Below, piece after piece: positions 50,338 through 62,290 of a stretch of 64,000 nt of DNA. This DNA comes from Callaeas wilsoni (lineage: Eukaryota > Chordata > Aves > Passeriformes > Callaeidae). Each line of letters begins with the position of its first letter. The first letter of the stretch is position 1. The notes under the pieces were generated by a model. It was not told where the DNA came from. It worked only from the letters and a program-made list of their open reading frames with translations, and did not search any database. The stretch lies in the NCBI GenBank assembly GCA_013398955.1, contig VWPU01005270.1, positions 1-64,000 of the forward strand, written 5' to 3'. The position numbers were made by a program, and so were the translations under genes.

Positions 50338-53140
50338 ATACACTCATGTTTAAAGGTAAGGACAATTTCCCATTAAAATGTATAACCAAGAAAGCAGCAA
50401 GATCCTCCACCTCTTGGGATTTTCAATCTCAGACTTATTCATCCTTCTGAAAGCTGTGCTTTAGTCAAAGAAGTTGTCTTCATGCATGGATGACTGCATG
50501 AAATGCAATGGCTTGTGAAAATGGTCAGACTTGATGATGTAAAACATCTTGTTCTTACTTGCAACGAGTGTAGGAAGTTACTCATTTGTGCAAAGTTGTA
50601 GTACATTATTACTGCACAGGAAAGTTAACCTTCACCTTGCATAGCCTCTGGAATCTCATTCAGTCTTTGTAAGATAGAGACTGATTTTTTTCCTTTCTAC
50701 TCAAGGAAAATGTATTTGTCTAAGATCAAGTTGATTAATAACTTCAGAATTTCTGTTCCTTTACTGCTTATTATTTATTGAAAAGTACTTCACAGAACTT
50801 TTTATGAATATGCTATCTCTTAGCGCTGGAAGAAATTCAGGTATCATTATCTCACTTTTTGGTCCAATAAATGCAGAGATGAGCAGTCACTTGCAACTGG
50901 TGGGGAATGGGTTGGAAATCTCTGATACAGATGACTTAAATCCTACTTACAAACACAGGTGCTTTTCAGAAGGATAACACCAGACCCTTGTGCCCAACTT
51001 TCCTTTGTGTGATCCTGGCTCTGCATTCTGCACAGTATCCTTCTAGAAAGATGTAATTTTTTACCTTTATGATCTTTCTGCTCTCTATTAAGAGCAGTGT
51101 AGGTAATATACCTTCTTTGGGGTACTCACCTTTATTATAGGCATTTTCATCTCAAATTAGAGATAAATCTCCAACCAGCTTAATGAACAAGGAGAGATAA
51201 GACTAACTGTGCCCACCACAGGAAGGACATATCGGAAGTGGAGGGGAGGGGTAGAGAGGAGGAAGAGAAGAAAAGGGGGGAAAAAAGAGCCTTTTTGTCT
51301 GAAGAGGCCACCTGCATTTTTTCAGTGCTTACAATCGGCCCCAGCAGGAAACACTTCAGCATGAATCACAGCTGTCAGTCTTTTGGTTGATGCTTCTGTG
51401 TCTGCTCCCCTCCATAAGCTGAGGAGGGATTCAGGGATTTGCAAACCACAGAAGAGGACCTGCTCAGCAACAGTGATGCCAAATGTCCTGGTACTGTACA
51501 TGCTCCATTTCCACAGCTCTTTCAGGGTTTCATAGGGGCAGGGAGTTTTCCCTGTGGTATCAGATTTTCGCCTGTGCCTCCAGATGGTGGTCAGTAGGTG
51601 AAAGCCTGTGTGGGGATGCTTGCAGTCAGTCATTTTTCCTACAGTCCCTGGGAGCAAAGCCTAAGGGGTAACCTGAAAATGTACCCAAGAATGATCCTGT
51701 GAGGAAAAAAACAAGATCCCTATCAATGTCAGGCATTTGGTCGATGTAACAATGTACTATTGCTTTTAAATTCCATTGTCCTTCTTATAAAACATGAGAA
51801 GTTGACTAAAAGCTTAAGCAGTTTTGATTTTTTCATTATAGGACTGGAACAAGGAAACTCATAGACACATAAAAAAAGAGATGAGTATACTGCCAAAACC
51901 TGAAATGTTTTTATTTCTGCAGTATTAACACAAGATTATACAAAATCTTTGTCTTTTTAAAATAACTGTAGAGATTTTAATATTTCTACCTAAATTCAAG
52001 TCCTAGGGGCTTTAAAAGACCGATTGGTATCAGAGGCTTTGGAACATAATATTAAATAATGCTGACCAGGAACAAAACACCTCAGTTAATTGAAAAATTT
52101 TGTCATAAATTAAATTCTTTTTATCTTAGCTACATTAATTCTGTATGAAGAGCCAAGTGCTCAAGAAGTTGCAGATTTAATGAGTAACATGGATACCAAT
52201 CTGAAGCAAAGGGGCACGTCACTAATGTGATGATCTCAGAAGCCCTTGTGAGTTCCTTCAGCTAATGCTGAAGGTGGCTAAAGTATTTTCCTATATTAAA
52301 ATACGTAACAGGACATGCATCATAAGGGCCTGTGTTACCAATAAACGTGTTATGAACATCATCAAAGACAGCTGCTGTTTTCCACACAAATTTCCACTGC
52401 CTGATGGAATAGGCACAGCTACAGCTCTGAAACTTGCTGGCTCTCAACTCCCAGCAGAAACAGCAATTCATTCGATGCTAATGGCACAGAATATAATTAG
52501 ATATATTTGTGTAAGTCAGAATGAGAACACTTTCCTTTTTTTTTGTCTTTTTTTTTCCTATCTGCTGTGTTTCAGCTCAGAAAAATACACTAAGACAAGC
52601 TATAAGCCATAGCACGGTTAGTGGATAGTAAACGCTTTAGCTACTATAATGCAAGTGGTGCTGGTCTAGCAAAGTTACATGTTGCTAATAACAAATGACT
52701 CTTGTTAAAGGCTTCTTACAGGAGAAGAAGAGGGTGCAGATTTTACGGCACTGGCTACATCCAGATGTGACCAGAGCAGAAAGGCTGGAGTCTCACATTG
52801 CAGAACCTGAGATATTTAGATGACATTTAATTTCCTTTCACAATTTTTATAGGGACAGTAATTCTATTATTACACCTTCTCCTCTGTGTACAATATCCTC
52901 TGCAGACAGAAGTATGTTACAGGCTATCACACAATTCCCTTACTGCAGATACTCACATACAGAGACTGTTGTGTTGGGAAGACTTTGTATTTTCAACATA
53001 ATTAAAGCAATTCACTTGAAAATAGGCACTTGTTTCTTTTCTTGTTTTACATCAATATCCTAAAATCTGTTTTCTCCTATTTTGTCTGTTTCCTTTTCTT
53101 ACATGGTGCTGTCATCTAATTTGATTTTTCCCCAACAGGA
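50338..53140. other. Unique non-coding DNA, no gene seen
   Basis: This includes a purine-rich stretch at about 51,236-51,290 (GGAGGGG, AGAGGAGG, GGGGGG) and T-rich stretches near 52,530-52,560. Frames of up to 115 codons on opposite strands near 52,262-52,612 are unrecognised. Confidence 0.5.
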
Positions 53141-53500
53141 TAGAATCACAGTATCGCAGAATAGTTTGGGTTGGAAGGGACCATCTAGTTCCAACATGGA
53201 ACCTTGCAATGGGTAGGGAATCTTCCACTAAACCAGGTTGCTCAGGGTCCTATCCAGCCTGGCCTTGAAGACTTGCAGGGATGGGGAGTACACAACATCT
53301 CTGGGCAACCTGTGCCAGTGACTCAACACCCTTACAGCAAAGAATTTCTTCCTAATATCTAATCTAAAGCCATTTCCCTTAACGCCATCACCTTAAAGCC
53401 GTTTCCCCTTGTTCCATCACTACATGCCCTCCTGAAAAGTCCCTCTCCAGTCTTGCTGCTGCCTCCTTTAGACACCAGAAAGCTGCTACAATGGCTCCCT
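53141..53500 (-). mobile_element. CR1 LINE fragment, 3' end, inverted
   Basis: Starts TAGAATCACAGTATCGCAGA then ATAGTTTGGGTTGGAAGGGA. Inverted CR1 words follow: CCAGGTTGCTCAGGGTCC, CAACATCTCTGGGCAACCTG and TCTTCCTAATATCTAATCTA. It holds a small internal duplication of the 'AAAGCC...TTTCCC' segment at about 53,367-53,407. Similarity is lost near 53,490-53,500. It is a dead 5'-truncated copy of about 360 bp. Confidence 0.94.
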
Positions 53501-56500
53501 AGAGTGGTTTGCTTGGCATCCTTTCTTACCGTTTGCTCAATTCTTTCCCCAAAGGCAAAATGGGGAATCGTTCCCAGCAGGAAATTATTTACATCTTGGC
53601 CTGTGAGCCTCTGGGAGGATGTGGTGAGGCTGTTGACATGGCATTATTCCTTCCTACAGACGGCGACTTGGAATCACTGGGTAACGTTATAATACAGTAA
53701 CTAAGGATTTGCTTGCCCCATTATTTTTCTTATCTGTGTTGCGTTTTTCTCCTTTCACTGGTGCTTTCTCACTCCCTTTTACTGTCTCTACCCTGTGATA
53801 ATGCTGGCACCCAGGGTGACTATACAGCAGAAACAAATTATTAGATAATTGGAAAGGCAGGTACTTACACTTGAGCTACATGCAAAAACACTCTCTTGGG
53901 TGACTTAACATAGAGGTCTTCACAACAAAAGGTCTCCAAGCTAAAAATGTCTGTTTCACTAATAATTCATTTTCAAAACATAATTAAACAGTGAGACATT
54001 CCAAAGAATTTATTACTGTTCAATAATGCATGGCAAAATGCAGAAGAATTTTGGTGCTAATTTGTTCTTGATAACCTTTCTGATTCTGCAGCCTCTGCCG
54101 AATCATTCTTTTGTCTTTTTTTTTTGTTGTTGTTCAAAATGCCTTTAAAAATGCAGATTTCAGTGCAACACGTGAATCATTTAAGCCCAAGACAACAGTT
54201 AGGTTGTAAAGCACAGAGTATACACATATGTTTTATGAAAAGTACATCCTTGTGGTTGAGTTTGAAAACCTGAACCTGGCTGGTTTTCTTTCCCAGAATG
54301 AAACCTAACCCAGCAAGGATTAATTGGATATCTGTGAGACATAATCCCTGTGCTGAACTTCTCTCTCCCTGATTTATTTACATGGATGCATATACAAATA
54401 GAGAAAAACAGATTGTGATTCCAACCCATTAATGAAACTCTTCTGAAAACATAGCAGGGAAGTAAAAACATCAGGGGTTTTGTTCTGATTACTCGTGTAA
54501 TTTTCTGAAAGCTGTGAAGGAGAAAAGGCAATGTTGCTAATTGTTAAATGGGATATGATCCAAAAGCCAGAGCCAATAGCCATTGAAAAAGGGTACATAT
54601 TGGGGGTTTGGAGCATGTTTTTTATAATCCAGGCACAGCTGGAAGGCAGGTAAGGCCACTGGTGATGCCATTTCCTATATGAAGCTGTCAGCATGGCATG
54701 TTTTCCAGTCATTTCTCTTTGCAAGAATCACATTATTATGTGGCCATTTCTCATCTCTAGGAGACTTGAGGTCTTCAGATCGATACTTATGTAGGTGATT
54801 AGTGGATATCAAGAATTAGGGTTTGCAATTATCTAATTCAAAGGTGAGGAAACAATTGTAAGCAAGTGGCTGCATGGGCTAAAATAACTAGATCACATCA
54901 TTCTTCTAATGTAAAGCACATATATGCTGAAAGAACAGAAAGAATTAAGTACTCATTTCCAGAACTGCAGACGATCAGTTTCATAGGATCAAATGTCAGT
55001 CTCATTAAAATTATTGTCAAAAGATAGAAGAAGAAAGCACTGTTTTATAAGTTGCATGTTAAATATTTTTATTCTGTCACTGTAACTAGCATTTCAATAT
55101 AAGGCATCACAGTAGGTTAAATCCCTTTGCCAGGCCTTGCAGGCTCCTCAGTGTACATATCACTGGAGATCAGCCACTGCCCCACCCCACCATGTGAAGA
55201 TCATCTGACGTTTTTGCCATGGAGGAGTGTGCTGTGATTGTGTCAGGTGCACTGATTCTGACAGCAGGTCAGAAAGCAAGAAATGTATTTAAGTTCTCAG
55301 CTTCTCATCTGATTTTCTATAGGACAAAAAGAGCATTTTGGAAATTGAATAAAGTCTTCTGCATGATCTTGCAAGTTTCCTGCAATACGAGAAGTGTGTG
55401 GGAGAAAGGACATAAAGTGGTGTTAATGTCAACAAAATGCATTTACCCAAACACTTGAAATTACTCCAAAACAGATATAATCTTTTAGAGGGGGGAAAAT
55501 ATAATTCTCTCAATGAATGTTATTGATTCCTCATGTAAAAAGAGAACCTTGAACCAAATTTTTAATTATTAGTGTGAAACATAAATGTCAAACTCATAGA
55601 AACTCGAGCACCTTCCACTGAGACAGCAGAACACTGTGAACACTCAGCTGGCAGCTGAAGAAGGGACACAAGCCAGCAGTGCTGCTGCAGAAATGTAACT
55701 GAGAGCAAGCACGGCAGGCTCCAGAGCCAAGGGGTGTGATATGTCACTAGGGCTGATGCAGCAGCTCTGCTGGATAAATGTTTTCCTGGAGACCTTACAG
55801 ATAGACTCTGAGCTGATCCCTTACATCAGTAGTATCCACAAAACCCTTCATATCACTGGCAGGTATGTAACCACAACAGCCCTGCGGAAATGTAAGTGAA
55901 AAACATGATAAAAATTTTTTTCTTTCTTTCATTTTTTTTTTTTAAACATGGCAATACAATATTGTGAGAAGCTTTTCGCAGTGTCAGGTTAAAAGCATGT
56001 CCTGATGTACACTTGCAGCTCTGTGGGCTATGGCAGTACAGTGCCATGAAAATGGTGCCCACTGTACCTCTAGACCCTCCAGCACTTCAGTTTTAGCATC
56101 TGGCCCCAAACTTTAAATAAAAATATGGTACAGTAGACTTTTTTTTTTTCTTTTACTTCCAGTTTATTTATTTATTTCTGTTTCATTAAAATGTTGTTAT
56201 ATATTTAATGTTATTATATAGTTAATATTCTTTATTAGAAAACACAATAGCATCTCCCTGGTACAACTGGCCATAGCATTAGAGCTTTAAAGATAGATTT
56301 AAGGACATTGAAAGGCCACCAGAGAGGGAATTTAAAAAATTGATCTCCATAAACCTCAGTGGGATAAAAGGATGTAAATTTTGCATGTAGCTAAGAGGAG
56401 ATTTATACTCTCAGTAGAAGAGCCAGTGTTTATGGATTTATTGTAATCATCCAACATTATCATCCTCTTGTGAAGTGTCAAGTTCCCTGTCTGTCATCAT

Positions 56501-57440
56501 GGACACTGATGTGTGACTCAGTGTTACATTGAAAAAATTATTTGTGACTACCAACCACCTTAGCAAGACTGTGAAAATGCCCTGTTCTCTAGGGTCTGGA
56601 AGGTCTTCCACTGTACAGAGTGCTATTAAATGGGTATGTAGGTTTTATTAAGTTTGTATAATTTTTGTAAGGGTTTAAATTTACTATTCTTCTCATTCTT
56701 CCACCATATTTCTCATTTGGTTATATATGTCTTTTGTTTCCTGTATTGGCTATAATAAGAGGTCAGGAATTAAAGGATTGTGCTGCACATAAATAAAATG
56801 CAGTGGATCTGCTGCCACCCTGAACATGCTCTAAAGTCGAAGGCTGAAGCTTTTATGTATGCTTTTGCATCTTCCTTGTGACAGTAAGTTAAAAAAGGTC
56901 ATGGCCCAGATTTTTAAATGTCTAACTGTTATGATTTCAGTTTCAGGAAGGAACATGATGGACAGAATCCAACAAATCTGCTGCAGCAGTGATGCCTCTG
57001 TCCAGTATGAGAAATCTAAGTTGTTGGTGAATGCTCCTTAAGAGGTTTTGGCCCGTAAAATAAATCTTTATTCATCTTACCTCATTTTACCATATAAATA
57101 ATTTTGACAGGTATTTTCCAGGTTTCTGATGGGCTACTACCATAAAAGAGAATTAATAATATCAATTCTACTATCCCTTGCTGGAGTATAAATCAGTCTG
57201 TCTCTAATGTGCTTTGTGGAGTTACCGTGGATACAGAATCTGGCCTGTTGTCTCTTCCCTGGTGGAAAGTAACATCTTAATTGGAGGGGTTTAGTGGGTA
57301 TAATTACTTCAAGCTCTCCACTGACATTTCATATGGTATTTCAGTTATTTAATAGTAGTAAACTCATAGCTGGGTCTCTGTGCCACCCTCTGTGCAAGCC
57401 CACGTGAAAGAAATTCCAGAGCACAAATGCCTTTCATTTA
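53501..57440. other. Unique non-coding DNA, no gene seen
   Basis: AT-rich sequence with frames up to 116 codons on the minus strand (54,374-54,724) that match no known family. T runs lie near 54,117, 55,930 and 56,140. Confidence 0.5.
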
Positions 57441-57510
57441 AAAAATACCTTGTCAGATAATCTAGCTGTGCACTTCATTACCAGAAGTAAGGGGGTGTGG
57501 ATTTTGCCAG

Positions 57511-57584
57511 CTTGCGGAGAGGAAATGACAGTAGTTCAAATAAGTAACAAAAACAAACTAGCGAGAGGCAACCTGCAAATGAAG
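57511..57584 (+). other. Candidate exon with strong splice donor
   Basis: AAG/GTGAGT at 57,582-57,590 is a near-perfect splice donor. TTTTGCCAG ends at 57,510 and could be the acceptor, though its pyrimidine tract is poor. The 74 bases between are open in one frame (contained in the 72-codon frame 57,450-57,668) and encode hydrophilic text such as EEMTVVQISNKNKLARG. The donor is followed at once by a GC- and CpG-rich patch, so this may instead be a first exon at an internal promoter, coding or not. No gene is recognised. Confidence 0.3.
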
Positions 57585-57890
57585 GTGAGTCAGTGTTGTT
57601 GCGTTGCGTTCGTTCCCAGCTGCTTATTAGATATCGGGATTTTGTCCTCATGGAAACAAAAGGGCTGATTTTAGAGCAGCGGCTGCTGTGCAGCGTGGGA
57701 AGGCTGACAAGCGCTGAGGAGGAGCTGGCGCTGCCCTGTCCTGGCGATGGGAGGCTTGCAGACTGCAGGGAGGTCTGGTGTCGCAGGTGCTGGGAGCCGA
57801 GGTGGCTGCGCTGCGCTGCGCCGGCCACGGAGCCGGGGCTGCGGCTGCAGAGCCCCCCGGGCAGCAGCCAGAGCGCAACAGATTTGTTTG
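57585..57890. promoter_or_regulatory. Internal GC/CpG-rich island
   Basis: About 300 bases hold roughly twenty CpG dinucleotides, including CTGCGCTGCGCTGCGCC near 57,806 and CCCCCCGGGCAGC near 57,855, in an otherwise AT-rich window. Composition drops back sharply by about 57,890. Such islands mark promoters or exons. A minus-strand donor-like ACAG/GTAATT lies at about 57,941-57,950, so transcription in either direction is conceivable. Open frames of up to 135 codons here are expected from GC content. Confidence 0.5.
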
Positions 57891-60800
57891 CTACTCCAAC
57901 AGATTCCAGTTATCCCTTTTCATCTGCGTGCAGAATTAATTACCTGTCCTTCCACACTGATGGCTTCAGAATAAAAATACAGTTCTCGGCTTTCATTTAA
58001 AGCTCCTTTCATACCAAAGCAGTGGCTGGCAAGACCCCGTAAAGCAAAGCCTGACAGTCAAGTAATATCAGCTAAGGCTCCAGTTGGAGAAGCTGAATTG
58101 GAAAAATTGATCTTGAAACTGTCCTCCAAAAGCTACATCTCAAGGTTACAGCCGGCCTGCGTATATGGAACAGAACAGGGGGCACAAAACCCAGCTCCCT
58201 GGGGTACGCTGTTCTTGTCACGCTTATATACAGGCAGAGAAATGGATGAATAAGCCATGCTGTTTTACATTTAAATATATGAAAACACACTTTTTTGTTT
58301 AAGATATTTCAGCTCATTCTTCATTTAATCAGTTTCTAGTTTCGTATTACAGACCAGATCACTGGGTTTTTTTGTTAAAGCATCAGTGATATTTCATTAC
58401 AGTATTGGCAGTGTGAGGCTCTGACTTTCTTACAAAAATAAATGTGTTTTATATAACCTGCCAAGTGTACTGACTTTGTTGCTTTTGCCCTTACCACTAA
58501 CCTTAGCACATAAAGGCTGTAAAATGTTTGAAGTGTATAGCAGACATTCACTAGCTTCAGAGAGGGGCTGCCTTTTCTTGAAGAAATCAGAGGAGAACCA
58601 TTCAGACATATTGCTCTTCAATATTAATGGCACCTTCCCTCTTCGTACATTGTGAAAAAATCAATTTGGTCACTTGAGGGATGGGAAGTCATTTCTATTC
58701 ACTCAAGTTATTTATGGATTTAAATCCCTCATGCCCTAATGGAAGCACATTCCTACCATTATTAGCATTACAGAAACACAGGCACTGAAAGAGAGTACTA
58801 GGCACTGAAAGAGAGTACTAGGCACTTTATTCATATCTTTCTTACAATGAAGGAACATGAGTGAACCCTTGATTTGAGTCTTTGTACCTACAAAGGCAAT
58901 TGGCTTTGACAAGTGGAGAAGAGACATCTTTCTAATCTCACAACTGGCGACTCTTTTTTTTTTTAATGAGGAGAAATTTAATCTTTGCTTTTTGTCTAAT
59001 TATTAATTTTTGCAATTCACCTCTCCTTGGACAATGTCCAGTCATTTTATTACAAGTTAATTTTTAAAAAGTTCTGAAAATATTGTCTTCTCCAAAGGAG
59101 AAAAGTATTTCTTCTAAAACAAACCCTTTCATAAACCATACAACAAACACTTGGGAACATTTCAACTAGTCTTACATCTTATTAAAGCAATTGTGAATTT
59201 GTCTCTTTCAACCTACCCTTAGAAGCCACCTAACAGAACCCTGTTCAGTTTTAACATCTCCCAATTCCAGAATATACTGAGGAAGGACAGAAGCCCAGTT
59301 TTAGTCCAAGAGCAGTGTCCAGACCTCGGAGTGCCATTGCAACAACCCCATCTCAAGAATTTGTGTTTGTTAGGAAAAATTATCCTCCCTCCTGCAAAGA
59401 GGAAAAGCTGTGGCTGATAACCACACAGAGCTCCACAAAGGGCTTCCACATCACAAAGGAACACAAGCCACAGGACTTTTTCCCAGACTTAATACTTACA
59501 TGACACATGTCTGGGCTGCACATGACTTCTATCTGCTGCCTCTGATCACAGGACTTGCCTCTTAATCCCTTCTCGCTCCCTTGTGGCTTCAGTTCAAAGC
59601 TTTTCCAAGATTTGCAAAGGCAAAGACAGAGGAAGCCAGTGTGCATAACTCATCAGTACAGACTATTCTCTCTGCTATCACATATTCACACAGTAAAATG
59701 AAAATTAGTCCAAGAATCAATGTTTGATTAATTCTGCCAAGCAGACTAATTCAGCCTCTAGTAAGTAATTCAACATAATAAGATTTCTTTTTTCCTCCAG
59801 AAAATAATTGACTGCAATAGGTTATTTTCCAGAGTGCTACAGAAGAAAATGTACTTCCATGTTTCAGCTCATTTCACCTATATATCAAAATGCAATGATT
59901 TTAAAATTACACAAATGCCACCTCATTTCAGTTGTACAGCAGAAAGGGCACAGGTTAAAAAGTACTTTTATACTTCAGATAACTTTATTTTTCAAACTTG
60001 ACTTTTCCTCCTTTGAGGCAAAGGCATCAAATGTAACTCTGAGGACTGGAGAACCTTTAGCACGACATTGATGATACTAAGGATCTTTTCCAGTGTAAGT
60101 GATTCTGTGATATCTATCTCATATTCATTATCTATGTCTTGACTTCACTGGCCTCATCTGAGTTTATGAGATATACCCATATAAGCAAGATGATAGAACA
60201 AAAAATTTTCTACTTTTTAAAACTGTTACTTGCAGCTCTAAAGCCCTTAAAGTGTGCCTCACTTGGCTCTGTAATTAAGAAAATGCATTTGTTTTACTTA
60301 CTCTTGGATCTGTTATTTCTGAAGATCAAAAGATAATGTTGTGCTTCTTTGATGATAGTTAAGTGTTTGATAGCATTTAATACATTTCAGTAGTATGATT
60401 CATAAAATACCGAGCAAAGTTCTTATATCTTAACCAGCTCAGAGTGTGACTTGTATAATATGCACAGACATATCAAAGAGTGTCTCTGGCTCATCACTGA
60501 AGCAATTTCACCAGAGGGCTGATGGCAGCCTTTCTCACAGTCCGGTCACATACACTTTCTCTCCTCTGTGCAGCTGACTGTTTTAGCAAGACCTTTCAGA
60601 GGGTACTGCATGTGAGAGAGCTGCCTTCAACCCCGTGGGTCAGGCTCGGCCAAAGACGCAGGCTGCCCCTCCCCACATAAACTGTACAAAGCCTCATTGC
60701 TCTGGGAAACCAGGGGTGACCCTCACAAGCCTGCAGGGTTCTGAGCAACTGCAGCCATGGGACAGGCCATTATGGTTTTGCAGATATGGACAAGGGGAAA

Positions 60801-61915
60801 CAGCATTTACCTGTCAATACCACCAGCCATGGGCAAAAATAATGCTGAGGTTGTTGGAGGTTTTTTTACATCCATGACTATAAGCACGACATCTTAGACA
60901 AAGTAAATTCCAGTACAGAGCTGACATGGCAAGACTGCTGGTGTAAGGTGAGAATTGGACCTCTCTAGCTGTTCAGAGGAAGGGAAGTTTAATGGGGCAA
61001 GTCACCCTCACACAGGTGAAGGTCCCCTCCCTGGTGGGAAAACGGTTCCTCTAGCTAGCCCTGACATTTCTGTAGTCAGCCAGGCTTTTGACTGTCTTCT
61101 GAAGCTTCCAGGTCACAGCTGAAGAAAAGGTGATGGCCTGAGATACAAGTAGGCAAGGAAACACCGTGAGACAGGAACTACTCTTGGCTGTTCCCAAGGA
61201 GACCTCGACAGGAAACAGTGAACCAAAGGTGAATGGTTCCACAGGTGATCAGTGTCCCTACACCTTGGTGTCCCTTTTCTAAAGCTCCCACTTCTTTAAT
61301 GGTGATTAAAGGTTACTCTTTTCTCAACTTTATGATTAAATGTTTTATCTAAGAAATTAATATGCAAAATTGGAACTTACTAAAGCTCATTCCTTGGGGG
61401 TATATGTAATTATGCAGATATTAACAGAACATAACTTACACATTTTGCATTTCCACAGAAAAACATGGACTGAGAGCCAGATTTTCCTTGTCATTCTAGA
61501 AACTGACTACTTTTAAGAATCTGGTCTAAAATACGTACATTTTTTTCCCTAAGAAAAATGTAAAAGTTTAAGTTAAACCAATTTTTAATAGAAAATTAAT
61601 TTATGCTATTTAAAAGACAAACTGCAAGTAGTTCTGTGCACAATATTTTTTTCTATTTGTCAGTTAACTGTTGCAACAGCATACAGAAAGGAGTGTGTTC
61701 ATATGAGATAACACTTCTGTCAGGTCACTGACAATTGGTTCATGAACCACCTTTGAGGTCAGGGTTATCTTGGCATAATATGCAATTTCAAGGAATCCTA
61801 CTGCTTAATTCTAATTCATTTTTTACCTAGAGATCATTTTATTGAGCATTAAGGTTTAAATTTGAAAGCCTTACATATTACAAAATACAAAAACACAGCC
61901 AAGGCAATTCCCGGG
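57891..61915. other. Unique non-coding DNA, no gene seen
   Basis: AT-rich sequence with short frames only (88 codons or fewer), apart from a 20-bp tandem duplication at 58,781. A GC-richer patch near 60,600-60,770 has no exon signals that I trust. Confidence 0.55.
58781..58826. repeat. 20-bp tandem repeat, 2.3 copies
   Basis: GGCACTGAAAGAGAGTACTA occurs at 58,781-58,800 and identically at 58,801-58,820, followed by GGCACT. The identity shows a recent duplication, so copy number may vary in the population. Confidence 0.97.
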
Positions 61916-62290
61916 TCATAGAACAATAGAATATCCTGAGTTGGAAGGGAAACTCAAGGACCATCAAACCCAGCTGCTGTCCCTGCACAGGACAACCCCA
62001 AGAGTCACACCATGTGTCCAAAAGCATTGTTCAAACACTTCTTGAACTCTGTCAGGCTTGGTTCTGTGACCACTTCCCCAGAGAGACTCTTCCAGTGCCC
62101 AACCACACACTGGGTCACGACCCTTTTCCTGATATCCAGCCTAAACCTCCTGACTCAGCTTCAGGCCATTCCCTTGGGTCCTGTCACTGGTCACTACAGA
62201 GAAGAGATCAGTACCCGTCCTTCCTTTTCTCCTCACAAGGAAGCTGTAGACTGCAATGAGGTGTCCCCTCAGGAGGGCCACAGTATTAAA
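61916..62290 (-). mobile_element. CR1 LINE fragment, 3' end, inverted, different subfamily
   Basis: Begins TCATAGAACAATAGAATATC and TGAGTTGGAAGGGAA. Inverted words follow: CCAGCTGCTGTCCCTGCACA, GGACAACCCCAAGAGTCACA and CTTGAACTCTGTCAGGCTTG. This subfamily text (CCTGAGTTGGAAGGG..., CTGTCAGGCTTGGT) differs from the other copies here. Similarity ends near 62,290. The overlapping frames of 117, 81 and 63 codons are by-products. Confidence 0.93.
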
